Shown piece after piece: positions 1-6,542 of a DNA stretch of 64,000 bases (position 1 is its first letter; every line of letters begins with the position of its first letter). Both the position numbers and the translations under genes were made by a program. Origin of the DNA: Nocardia sp. BSTN01 (GTDB taxonomy: Bacteria; Actinomycetota; Actinomycetes; Mycobacteriales; Mycobacteriaceae). The stretch lies in NCBI RefSeq assembly GCF_015354405.1, contig NZ_JADKYP010000014.1:62001-126000 (forward strand), written 5' to 3'. The notes beneath the pieces are model-generated. The model had not been told where the DNA came from. It did no database searches and was given only the letters and a program-made list of their open reading frames with translations.

Positions 1-148
1 GGGCGACGGGCCCGTAGTGATCCCATTCCCGCTGGAACAGCGCCAGCGGGTCCTGGGCGTATTGCAGCAGTTGCCCGAGCACCGGGTAGCCGCGATCCTC
101 CCGCCGCTGGGTCGGGAGAGGCCTGGTCTCCAGGGCGTCAGCCGTCAT
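1..148 (-). CDS. Cytochrome P450, N-terminal fragment
   Basis: The first 49 codons of a gene that runs off the left edge. The translation starts MTADALETRPLPT and continues with GYPVLGQLLQYAQDPLALF and a WDHYGPV stretch. This matches the N-terminal beta-1 region of bacterial P450s (proline-rich lead, then PxxGxxxxxxxDPLxxF and xxYGPV). No haem-binding Cys or I-helix is in view, so the assignment rests on this pattern only. A GAGGT ribosome site lies a few bases upstream of the ATG. It is divergent from the neighbouring TetR gene, which may regulate it. Confidence 0.55.
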   Translation of the reverse strand, partial: MTADALETRPLPTQRREDRGYPVLGQLLQYAQDPLALFQREWDHYGPVA

Positions 149-163
149 CGCACACCTCGTCTC

Positions 164-213
164 TGTGATGCCGCTCACGTCACAGCCTGATTCAGGAAGG
201 GCGTCCTGTCAAC
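164..213 (-). promoter_or_regulatory. Divergent P450/TetR control region with a CRP-like box
   Basis: Three signals lie in the 99-bp gap. TGTGA-N6-TCACG at 164-179 differs by one base from the CRP/GlxR consensus TGTGA-N6-TCACA. A palindrome CCTGA-T-TCAGG at 186-196 could be the operator of the adjacent TetR. On the minus strand TTGACA (about 207-212) is a good -35 box, but the hexamer 17 bp later is a poor -10. These are pattern matches only. Confidence 0.3.
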
Positions 214-247
214 CTTGATCGTGAAGTCGCTGTGGCATGCTGGGGCC

Positions 248-859
248 ATGGCCGTGCAATCAGGGGTCTATCGCGGAGCGACCGCCGCCGAACGGGCCAC
301 CGAACGCCGGTCGCGCCTGCTGGACGCGGGTCTCACGGTGTGGTCCGATGCGGGAACCCGGACGACGATGACCGCGGTCTGCGCCGAGGCCGGACTCAGC
401 GAGCGCTACTTCTACGAAAGTTTCACCGGACTCGACGCCCTGCTCGAAGCCGTCCTGAACGAGATCGCCGTCGAAATCGAGGACAACAGTCGCAGCGCCG
501 CCGAGGCCGCCGGAGACGATCCGGAAGCGCGCATGCGGGCATCGATCGGCGCGTTCGTGCGGCTGCTGGTCGAGGATCCGCGCAAGGGCCGGGTCGCGAT
601 CGTCGAATCGGTGGCGTTTGCGCACTTGCGCAGGCGCCGTACGGAATTGCTCCGGCACCTGGCGCACGAGTCGGCGATCGAAGTACGAACGTGGCTCGGC
701 GATTCCGGCCGCAGCCGGGCCGCCGACGAAACCTCGGGTCTGCTGTTCATCGGCGGCATGGCCGAACTGGTCACCGCCTGGCTCGACGGCGCCATCGAGT
801 TGACCGCCGAGGAGATGGTCGAGGCGGCGTGCCGGGCACTGCGTGGTCTCTATCGCTGA
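248..859 (+). CDS. TetR-family transcriptional regulator
   Basis: About 203 residues. The N-terminal helix-turn-helix is seen in RRSRLLDAGLTVWSD...TTMTAVCAEAGLSERYFYESF, which fits the TetR DNA-binding domain with its Y-F-Y recognition helix. The rest is a helical ligand-binding domain that I cannot assign to a ligand. The start at ATG 248 (MAVQSGVYRG) is preferred over an upstream TTG at 215 because family homology begins near it; no strong ribosome site distinguishes them. It is divergent from the P450 fragment, its likely target. Its last 10 bases overlap the end of the convergent TetR gene. Confidence 0.85.
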   Translation: MAVQSGVYRGATAAERATERRSRLLDAGLTVWSDAGTRTTMTAVCAEAGLSERYFYESFTGLDALLEAVLNEIAVEIEDNSRSAAEAAGDDPEARMRASIGAFVRLLVEDPRKGRVAIVESVAFAHLRRRRTELLRHLAHESAIEVRTWLGDSGRSRAADETSGLLFIGGMAELVTAWLDGAIELTAEEMVEAACRALRGLYR

Positions 860-1434
860 ATGCCGGTGGTGAGAATGGTCGCGAGTTCGCGGTAGGCGTC
901 GGCGTCGTCGAGGCCGGTTTCGGTACGGACGCCGCCCTGCTGGATGCGGACCATCATGGTCGCGGCGAGGTCGGCGGCGAACGCCGCGTGGACTTCCCGG
1001 AATTCGCCGGCCGCGACGCCGTCGTCGACGAGTTCGCGGACCCTTCCGGCGGCGAGGCGGGTGTTCTGCTCGTACACCTCTCGCGCCGGTGCGAAGGCGT
1101 CCAGGTCGGTCATGAACTGCTCGGACGCGGCGCCGAGTACGGCTCCGACGGCCGACAGATAGGCGATGATGCGTGCGCGGGCCCCGGTGGTGGTGGCGAT
1201 GCGCTGCTCGACGTCCTCGGTGGCGCGCCGGAAGAAGTGCACGGTGGCGGCGCGGACCAGCTGTTCCTTACTGCCGGCCAGGGTGTAGAGCGTGCTCTTG
1301 GAACACCGCAGCCGCGAGGCGATCTCGTCGAGGGTCAGATGGGCGAAGCCCTCGGTCAGGAAGAGGTCGACCAGGGCGTCGAACAGTTCGGTACGCCGCC
1401 GGGTCCCGAAACCGCCACGAGTCGTCTGCGTCAT
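850..1434 (-). CDS. TetR-family regulator of the acyl-CoA dehydrogenase
   Basis: A 194-residue regulator beginning MTQTTRGGFG. The helix-turn-helix covers roughly residues 10-55 (LTLDEIASRLRCSKSTLYTL). The C-terminal part contains TGLDDADAYRELATILTTG, typical of TetR proteins beside fatty-acid genes. An open frame continues upstream, but that part is only the antisense shadow of the acyl-CoA dehydrogenase, so ATG 1434 is used. It is divergent from that dehydrogenase, with a perfect inverted repeat between them, so local repression of both genes is likely. Confidence 0.85.
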   Translation of the reverse strand: MTQTTRGGFGTRRRTELFDALVDLFLTEGFAHLTLDEIASRLRCSKSTLYTLAGSKEQLVRAATVHFFRRATEDVEQRIATTTGARARIIAYLSAVGAVLGAASEQFMTDLDAFAPAREVYEQNTRLAAGRVRELVDDGVAAGEFREVHAAFAADLAATMMVRIQQGGVRTETGLDDADAYRELATILTTGIQR

Positions 1435-1478
1435 GCCTGAATAGTACTCAAACGAGTCTTGCAGTACCGTTCGCCGGA

Positions 1479-1506
1479 CAGTACTCTGGCCGATAACCGA
1501 GTACTG
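1479..1506. promoter_or_regulatory. Inverted repeat, probable TetR operator
   Basis: CAGTACTC and GAGTACTG are perfect 8-bp arms separated by 12 bp. Partial copies (AGTACTC near 1443 and GCAGTACC near 1461) lie beside it. It sits just upstream of the dehydrogenase start and within 45-75 bp of the divergent regulator start, as expected for an autoregulated TetR operator. Confidence 0.55.
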
Positions 1507-1533
1507 CCATGCGTGGCCGAGAGGGAGGATGTC

Positions 1534-2673
1534 GTGGCTGTCGATCGATTGCTGCCCACCGACGAGGCGCACGAGCTGATCCAGCTCACCCGTGACATCG
1601 CGGACAAGGCGCTCGCGCCGATCGTCGATGAGCACGAGCGGTCGGAGTCGTATCCGAGCGGTGTCTTCGCCACCCTCGGCGAGGCGGGGTTGCTGAGTCT
1701 GCCGTATCCGCAGGAGTGGGGCGGTGGCGGCCAGCCCTACGAGGTGTATCTGCAGGTGCTCGAGGAGATCGCGGCGCGGTGGGCGGCGGTCGCGGTCGCG
1801 GTGAGCGTACACAGCCTCGCGTGTCATCCGCTGATGATGTTCGGGACCGAGGAACAGCAGCGTCGCTGGTTGCCGGAGATGCTGGGCGGCACCACGATCG
1901 GTGCCTACAGCCTGTCCGAGCCGCAGGCCGGATCCGATGCCGCGGCGGTGGCGTGCAAGGCCGTGCCCGCCGACGGCGGGTATCGGCTCAACGGCACCAA
2001 GGCGTGGATCACCCACGGTGGTGTCGCCGATTTCTACAACGTGTTCGCGCGGACCGGTGAAGGCTCGCGCGGGATTTCGTGCTTCCTGGTGCCGAAGGAC
2101 CTCGAGGGTTTGAGTTTCGGCAAGCCCGAGGAGAAGATGGGCCTGCATGCGGTGCCGACGACGACCGCGCATTACGACGACGCGTACCTTCCTGGGGAGC
2201 GGCGGATCGGCGCCGAGGGGCAAGGTCTGCAGATCGCTTTGAGCGCATTGGATTCCGGGCGTCTGGGGATCGCGGCGGTCGCGACGGGGTTGGCGCAGGC
2301 CGCTCTCGACGAGGCGGTCGGTTACGCGAAGGAGCGCAGCGCCTTCGGTAAGAAGATCATCGATCATCAGGGCTTGGGTTTTCTGCTCGCCGATATGGCC
2401 GCCGCCGTCGACTCGGCCCGGGCCACCTACCTCGACGCCGCGCGCCGTCGCGATGCCGGACTGCCCTATTCGCGGCAGGCGTCGGTCGCCAAGCTGGTGG
2501 CCACCGACGCCGCGATGAAGGTGACCACCGATGCGGTGCAGGTCTTCGGAGGCTACGGCTACACCCGTGACTTCCGCGTCGAGCGGTACATGCGGGAAGC
2601 CAAGATCACCCAGATCTTCGAGGGCACCAACCAGATTCAGCGCCTGGTCATCAGCCGCTCACTCGCGAAGTAG
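1534..2673 (+). CDS. Acyl-CoA dehydrogenase (short/branched-chain type)
   Basis: About 379 residues, the usual size of a FadE/AcdA flavoprotein that oxidises acyl-CoA to 2-enoyl-CoA. Visible signatures are YSLSEPQAGSDAAAV (FAD/substrate loop), WITHGG, QAALDEAVGYAKERSAFGK, FGGYGYTRDFRVERYMREAK and IFEGTNQIQR, whose Glu is the usual catalytic base. The start is the GTG at 1534, placed by GGGAGGA about 5 bases upstream; a longer open frame is not supported by homology. The substrate chain length cannot be read from the sequence. It is probably controlled by the divergent TetR. Confidence 0.92.
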   Translation: MAVDRLLPTDEAHELIQLTRDIADKALAPIVDEHERSESYPSGVFATLGEAGLLSLPYPQEWGGGGQPYEVYLQVLEEIAARWAAVAVAVSVHSLACHPLMMFGTEEQQRRWLPEMLGGTTIGAYSLSEPQAGSDAAAVACKAVPADGGYRLNGTKAWITHGGVADFYNVFARTGEGSRGISCFLVPKDLEGLSFGKPEEKMGLHAVPTTTAHYDDAYLPGERRIGAEGQGLQIALSALDSGRLGIAAVATGLAQAALDEAVGYAKERSAFGKKIIDHQGLGFLLADMAAAVDSARATYLDAARRRDAGLPYSRQASVAKLVATDAAMKVTTDAVQVFGGYGYTRDFRVERYMREAKITQIFEGTNQIQRLVISRSLAK

Positions 2674-2698
2674 CCGCCCGCCGCGCACTCGGCCGGCG

Positions 2699-3646
2699 CT
2701 ATCGGCCGGTGAAGAACTGCCAGATGACGGTGGCGGCGTCGAATTGACGGCTGACCTTGCCGATGAGGACGGCGGGCAGATATTGCGGGCCGCCGGGCCA
2801 GGTGTGGCCGCCGTTGTCTATCGAATACGCCGCTACCCGAGTGTCGTCGGCGCACGCGGCGGTCGCGGTGCGGACGGTGGTTCCGTCGTCGACGACCGTC
2901 GGCAGTTCGGCGGTCGTGACGGGGCCGCACCGGTTTTTCGTACGCCACAGTTCCTGGGTGGCGTCGACGGACAGGACAGGGCTGGTGCCCGGGCCGAGGC
3001 GGCCGGAGGTCATCCGCACGACTCCGCCGTCATAGGGGACGACCGGATCTGCGGTGCCGTGGATTTCGAGCACCGCCGGCGGGTGCGTGGGGGCGCAGTC
3101 GGCGGCATCGGCGGCGGGCAGAGGCCCGGCGACTGGCGCGATCGCCGCGATCTTCGCCGAGAGCCGGCAGCCGAGATACTCGGTGAACATCGCGCCGTTG
3201 GACAGGCCGGTGGCATAGACACGGGTCGGATCGACGTCGTTGTCGGCGACGAGGCGGTCGATGACCGCGGAGACGAAGGCGACATCGTCGATCCGCTTCG
3301 CGCCCGCGCTGGTGTCCGCGCCCCGGCCGTCGTTCCAGCTCTTGTCGGAGCCGACAGGGTAGACGGCGACGAACCCCTCTGTATCGGCCAGGGCATCGAA
3401 ACCCGTTGTGGCGGCCATGTTTTCGGCCGTTCCGCCGCCGCCGTGGAAGATGAGGACGGCCGGGCGTCTCCCCGGCCCGGGCGATGACGGTTCGTGGATC
3501 AGATACTGCCGTGGCAGGCCGCTCGACTCGACTGTGACCGTCCGGTCCCCGGCCGGAGCGGCGTGCAAGGGAGCACATCCACTCACCGCGGCGATCAGAC
3601 CGGCTGCCGCGACGAAGGCCGGGACCGGTGCGAATCGCTTACCCAT
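2699..3646 (-). CDS. lpqC: LpqC-like secreted lipoprotein esterase (PHB depolymerase family)
   Basis: A 315-residue alpha/beta hydrolase. The N-terminus is a lipoprotein signal with lipobox VSGC around residue 23, so it should be anchored outside the membrane. The oxyanion motif is FHGGGGTAENM, the nucleophile elbow is GLSNGAM (Ser), the acid lies in HGTADPVVPY and the histidine in GGHTWPGG. This order is typical of the polyhydroxybutyrate depolymerase/feruloyl esterase family that includes mycobacterial LpqC. The natural substrate is unknown. It converges on the acyl-CoA dehydrogenase with 25 bp between stops. Confidence 0.85.
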   Translation of the reverse strand: MGKRFAPVPAFVAAAGLIAAVSGCAPLHAAPAGDRTVTVESSGLPRQYLIHEPSSPGPGRRPAVLIFHGGGGTAENMAATTGFDALADTEGFVAVYPVGSDKSWNDGRGADTSAGAKRIDDVAFVSAVIDRLVADNDVDPTRVYATGLSNGAMFTEYLGCRLSAKIAAIAPVAGPLPAADAADCAPTHPPAVLEIHGTADPVVPYDGGVVRMTSGRLGPGTSPVLSVDATQELWRTKNRCGPVTTAELPTVVDDGTTVRTATAACADDTRVAAYSIDNGGHTWPGGPQYLPAVLIGKVSRQFDAATVIWQFFTGR

Positions 3647-3797
3647 CGCACAACGGTAAACCGGATCTGCCGGACCCTCACCCCTGTGGCGCTGAGGATC
3701 ACCTGAAAACCGCGGCGGCGGCAGGACGTATCACGACGCGGTGCTCGCCCGAGGGCACCTCCGGCGACCGAGCGCCGACGGCGACGATGATCGGATC

Positions 3798-3965
3798 ATG
3801 ATCAGGCCGAAAGTGATCCTCAGCCGGGCGATGGAGGCAGGGCTCGTGGTGGTGGGGCTGGCCGTGTTGTGGGCCGGCGACCCGAACGACTGGCTCGTGG
3901 TGTGGGACGTCTACAACGCCGCGGTCATCGGAGTCGCGGTCGGGGTGGTGACCGGTGGGCGGTGA
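3798..3965 (+). CDS. Small single-pass membrane protein
   Basis: A 55-residue ORF starting MIRPKVILSRAMEAG. It has a hydrophobic stretch GLVVVGLAVLWAG and a second weaker one AAVIGVAVGVVTGG. I do not recognise a family. It lies 83 bp before hypA on the same strand, so it could be the first gene of the hydrogenase transcript or be unrelated. The start is not fixed by a clear ribosome site. Confidence 0.45.
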   Translation: MIRPKVILSRAMEAGLVVVGLAVLWAGDPNDWLVVWDVYNAAVIGVAVGVVTGGR

Positions 3966-4012
3966 GCGGGTTGTGCGGGAAAGTTGCCGGAGTACGCTGA
4001 GTGAGTCGGCCT

Positions 4013-4040
4013 TCGATGAATCGGCCTCTCGATGAATCGA
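4013..4040. promoter_or_regulatory. Tandem palindromic repeat upstream of hypA
   Basis: TCGATGAATCG occurs at 4013-4023 and again at 4029-4039, a 16-bp period. Each copy is a near-perfect palindrome (TCGAT-GA-ATCGA, the second copy exact to 4040). It ends 8 bp before the hypA ATG, so it may bind a dimeric regulator in tandem or affect translation. Confidence 0.35.
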
Positions 4041-4048
4041 GACAACTC

Positions 4049-4426
4049 ATGCACGAGCTGGCAATCGCGCAGGGGATCGTGAGCGGCGCGTGTGAACACG
4101 CCGCCGGGCGGCGGGTGTACCGCGTGACCGTCGCGATCGGGATGCTCTGCGCGGTGGTCCCGGATGCCCTGCACTTCTGTTTCGGCCTCGCGGCCGAAGA
4201 CACTCTCGCCGAGGGCGCCGAACTCGTCGTCGAGGAAATTCCGGGCCGGGCGCGCTGCCGCACCTGCGGCGCCGAATTCGGTCTGCCGGATCTGATCCCG
4301 CTGTGCGCGTGCGGCAGCGCCGACGTCGACATCCGCGCCGGGCGGGAGTTGCGAATCCGCTCCATGGAGGTGAGTGACACATGTGCGCAACCTGCGGATG
4401 CGGCGGCGACGACACCCAGCCGGTGA
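4049..4426 (+). CDS. hypA: HypA, hydrogenase nickel-insertion protein
   Basis: Delivers Ni(II) to the hydrogenase large-subunit precursor together with HypB. The start at ATG 4049 gives MHELAIAQGIV, which has the required N-terminal Met-His-Glu nickel site; the frame is open further upstream but that would bury it. The zinc domain has CRTCGAEF and LCACGS, so the second half is C-x-C instead of the usual C-x2-C. At 125 residues it is slightly long: the last 15 or so residues overlap hypB by 46 bp and are probably a dispensable tail. First clear gene of the hydrogenase maturation set. Confidence 0.92.
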   Translation: MHELAIAQGIVSGACEHAAGRRVYRVTVAIGMLCAVVPDALHFCFGLAAEDTLAEGAELVVEEIPGRARCRTCGAEFGLPDLIPLCACGSADVDIRAGRELRIRSMEVSDTCAQPADAAATTPSR

Positions 4427-5370
4427 TCACCGGCCTGCACGAGCACGACCATCCTCACGATCACGACCACGACCACGGCGACACGCACGATCATGGCGTC
4501 GGGGACGCGCACGATCACGGCCACGACCACGCGCACGATCACGACGACGGGGACGCGCACGATCACGGCTACGACCACACGCACGATCATGGCGACGGGC
4601 ACACGCATGACTATGGCGACGGGCACGCGCATGACGCCCATGACCACCACGCAGACGAGCACCCGCCAGACGATCCCGATCGGCACGAGCACGGCGGTCC
4701 GCCGACCGAGACCGTCACTCTGGAACAGAAGGTCCTGGCCAAGAACGACCAACTGGCACAAGACAATCGGCGCTGGCTGGCCGAGCGGGACATCCTCGCC
4801 CTGAACCTCACCAGTTCCCCGGGCGCGGGCAAGACGACGCTGCTCGAACGCACCATCCGGGAATGCCCGGGCATGCCGATCGCGGTCGTCGAGGGCGATC
4901 AGGAGACCCTGCTGGACGCGCGGCGGATCGAATCCACCGGCTGCCCCGTGGTGCAGATCAACACCGGCGCCGGTTGTCATCTCGACGCGCAGATGACCCG
5001 CGGCGCGCTCGAATCACTGCACCCGGCGCGCGAGAGCGTGGTCCTGATCGAGAACGTCGGCAATCTGGTATGCCCCGCCCTGTTCGACCTCGGCGAGCGC
5101 GCGAAAGTCGTCATCGTCTCGGTGACCGAGGGAACCGACAAACCGTTGAAGTACCCCCACATGTTCGCCGCGGCCGGGCTCGTGCTCATCAACAAGATCG
5201 ATCTGCTGCCCTATGTCGACTTCGATCTCGCGACCTGTACGCGCTATGTCCGGGCGATCAATTCCGGGGTGACGGTTCTCCCGGTGTCCGCGACGAGCGG
5301 AGAGGGCCTCGGCGACTGGTACGGCTGGCTCGCCGGGCAACGCTCGTCGGTAGCCGCCGCACCCCATTGA
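4381..5370 (+). CDS. hypB: HypB, Ni-binding GTPase with a His-rich N-terminus
   Basis: A 329-residue SIMIBI GTPase that powers nickel insertion. It opens with MCATCGCG (a C-x2-C-G-C metal site). Residues 20-105 are almost only His, Asp and Gly, with about 30 histidines in D-H/H-D-H-D units. The GTPase core has SSPGAGKTT (P-loop), EGDQET, NTGAGCHLD (metal-responsive Cys-His), ENVGNLVCP and NKIDLL (base recognition). The His-rich arm is known in other HypB proteins as a nickel store. The start codon lies inside hypA, implying coupled translation. Confidence 0.95.
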   Translation: MCATCGCGGDDTQPVITGLHEHDHPHDHDHDHGDTHDHGVGDAHDHGHDHAHDHDDGDAHDHGYDHTHDHGDGHTHDYGDGHAHDAHDHHADEHPPDDPDRHEHGGPPTETVTLEQKVLAKNDQLAQDNRRWLAERDILALNLTSSPGAGKTTLLERTIRECPGMPIAVVEGDQETLLDARRIESTGCPVVQINTGAGCHLDAQMTRGALESLHPARESVVLIENVGNLVCPALFDLGERAKVVIVSVTEGTDKPLKYPHMFAAAGLVLINKIDLLPYVDFDLATCTRYVRAINSGVTVLPVSATSGEGLGDWYGWLAGQRSSVAAAPH

Positions 5371-5398
5371 GGTTCATTTGCCGCGAGACTAATATTTG

Positions 5399-5414
5399 TG
5401 TGGTCTGTATCACA
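5399..5414 (+). promoter_or_regulatory. CRP/GlxR-type site upstream of hhyS
   Basis: TGTGG-N6-TCACA differs by one base from the actinobacterial CRP/GlxR consensus TGTGA-N6-TCACA. It sits in the only long gap of the maturation/structural block (104 bp) and ends 60 bp before the hhyS ATG. An AT-rich patch (around 5390-5397) flanks it. The spacing would suit a class II activated promoter with a short leader, but no convincing -10 box is visible. Confidence 0.5.
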
Positions 5415-5474
5415 GATTGAGACGGCTTCGAGCCGGATCGGCCAGCCCCCGCCCGGCTCGGGAAGGCGGCGTTC

Positions 5475-6530
5475 ATGCCAACCCAGGAAGCAGTTCGGGC
5501 CGAAGAAACGCTGATACACGTCCTGTGGATCAACGCGGGCCTCAGTTGTGACGGCGATTCGGTGGCGTTGACTGCCGCCACCCAGCCCAGTGTCGAGGAA
5601 ATCGCGCTCGGAGCGCTTCCCGGCCTGCCCAAGATCGCCGTACATTGGCCGCTGATCGATTTCGAATGCGGTCCGAACGGGGGAGCCGACGACTTCCTCG
5701 AATGGTTCTTCAAGGCCGACCGCGGCGAACTCGAACCCTTCGTTCTGGTGGTCGAAGGGTCGATCCCGAACGAACAATTGCACGGCGACGGTTACTGGTG
5801 CGGTTTCGGCAACAACCCGGCGACGAATCAGCCGATGACCACCAGTGAATGGCTCGACCGGCTGGCACCCAAGGCCACCGCGATCGTGGCGGCCGGCACC
5901 TGCGCCACCTACGGTGGCATTCACGCGATGGCGGGCAACCCCACCGGAGCGATGGGGGTTCCGGATTATCTCGGCTGGGATTGGAAGTCCAAGGCCGATA
6001 TTCCGATCGTCTGTGTGCCCGGATGCCCGATCCAGCCGGACAATCTCTCCGAGACGCTGACCTATCTGCTGTACATGGCCACCGGCCAGGCGCCGATGAT
6101 TCCGCTCGACGATGCGCTGCGCCCGAAATGGTTGTTCGGCGCCACCGTGCACGAGGGTTGTGATCGCGCCGGATACTACGAACAGGGTGATTTCGCGGAG
6201 GAATACGGTTCCCCGAAATGCATCGTGAAATTGGGCTGCTGGGGCCCGGTCGTGAAATGCAATGTGCCCAAACGCGGTTGGATCAACGGCGTCGGCGGCT
6301 GCCCGAACGTCGGCGGTATCTGCATCGGCTGCACCATGCCGGGATTCCCGGACAAATTCATGCCGTTCATGGACGAACCGCCGGGCGGGAAGATCTCGTC
6401 CACCGCGTCGGGGCTGTACGGATCGGTGATCCGCAGTCTGCGGCACATCACCGGCCGCACCGTCGACAAGGAGCCGCACTGGCGGCACAGGGGGGAGAAA
6501 TTGGACACGGGCGCGACTCGCACCTGGTAG
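5475..6530 (+). CDS. hhyS: Group 1h [NiFe]-hydrogenase small subunit
   Basis: 351 residues carrying the three Fe-S clusters that relay electrons from the Ni-Fe site. The proximal-cluster loop reads GLSCDGDS, with Cys25 followed by Asp28 where standard small subunits have a second Cys. A Cys3-Asp proximal cluster is the hallmark of the actinobacterial-type (group 1h) enzyme, known from the Ralstonia eutropha structure. Further ligands lie in AAGTCATYGG, VPGCPIQPDN, VHEGCDR, KLGCWGP, VKCNV and ICIGCTMPGFPD. There is no twin-arginine signal and no C-terminal anchor, so it is a cytosolic enzyme that must reach the membrane through a partner. Ribosome site GGGAAGG is 8 bases from the ATG. Confidence 0.95.
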   Translation: MPTQEAVRAEETLIHVLWINAGLSCDGDSVALTAATQPSVEEIALGALPGLPKIAVHWPLIDFECGPNGGADDFLEWFFKADRGELEPFVLVVEGSIPNEQLHGDGYWCGFGNNPATNQPMTTSEWLDRLAPKATAIVAAGTCATYGGIHAMAGNPTGAMGVPDYLGWDWKSKADIPIVCVPGCPIQPDNLSETLTYLLYMATGQAPMIPLDDALRPKWLFGATVHEGCDRAGYYEQGDFAEEYGSPKCIVKLGCWGPVVKCNVPKRGWINGVGGCPNVGGICIGCTMPGFPDKFMPFMDEPPGGKISSTASGLYGSVIRSLRHITGRTVDKEPHWRHRGEKLDTGATRTW

Positions 6531-6542
6531 GAGTATCTCGCG

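Noticed and set aside
4438-4710. Repeat or satellite array in hypB
   Set aside because: It encodes the expected His-rich nickel arm; the DNA periodicity follows from the His/Asp codons.
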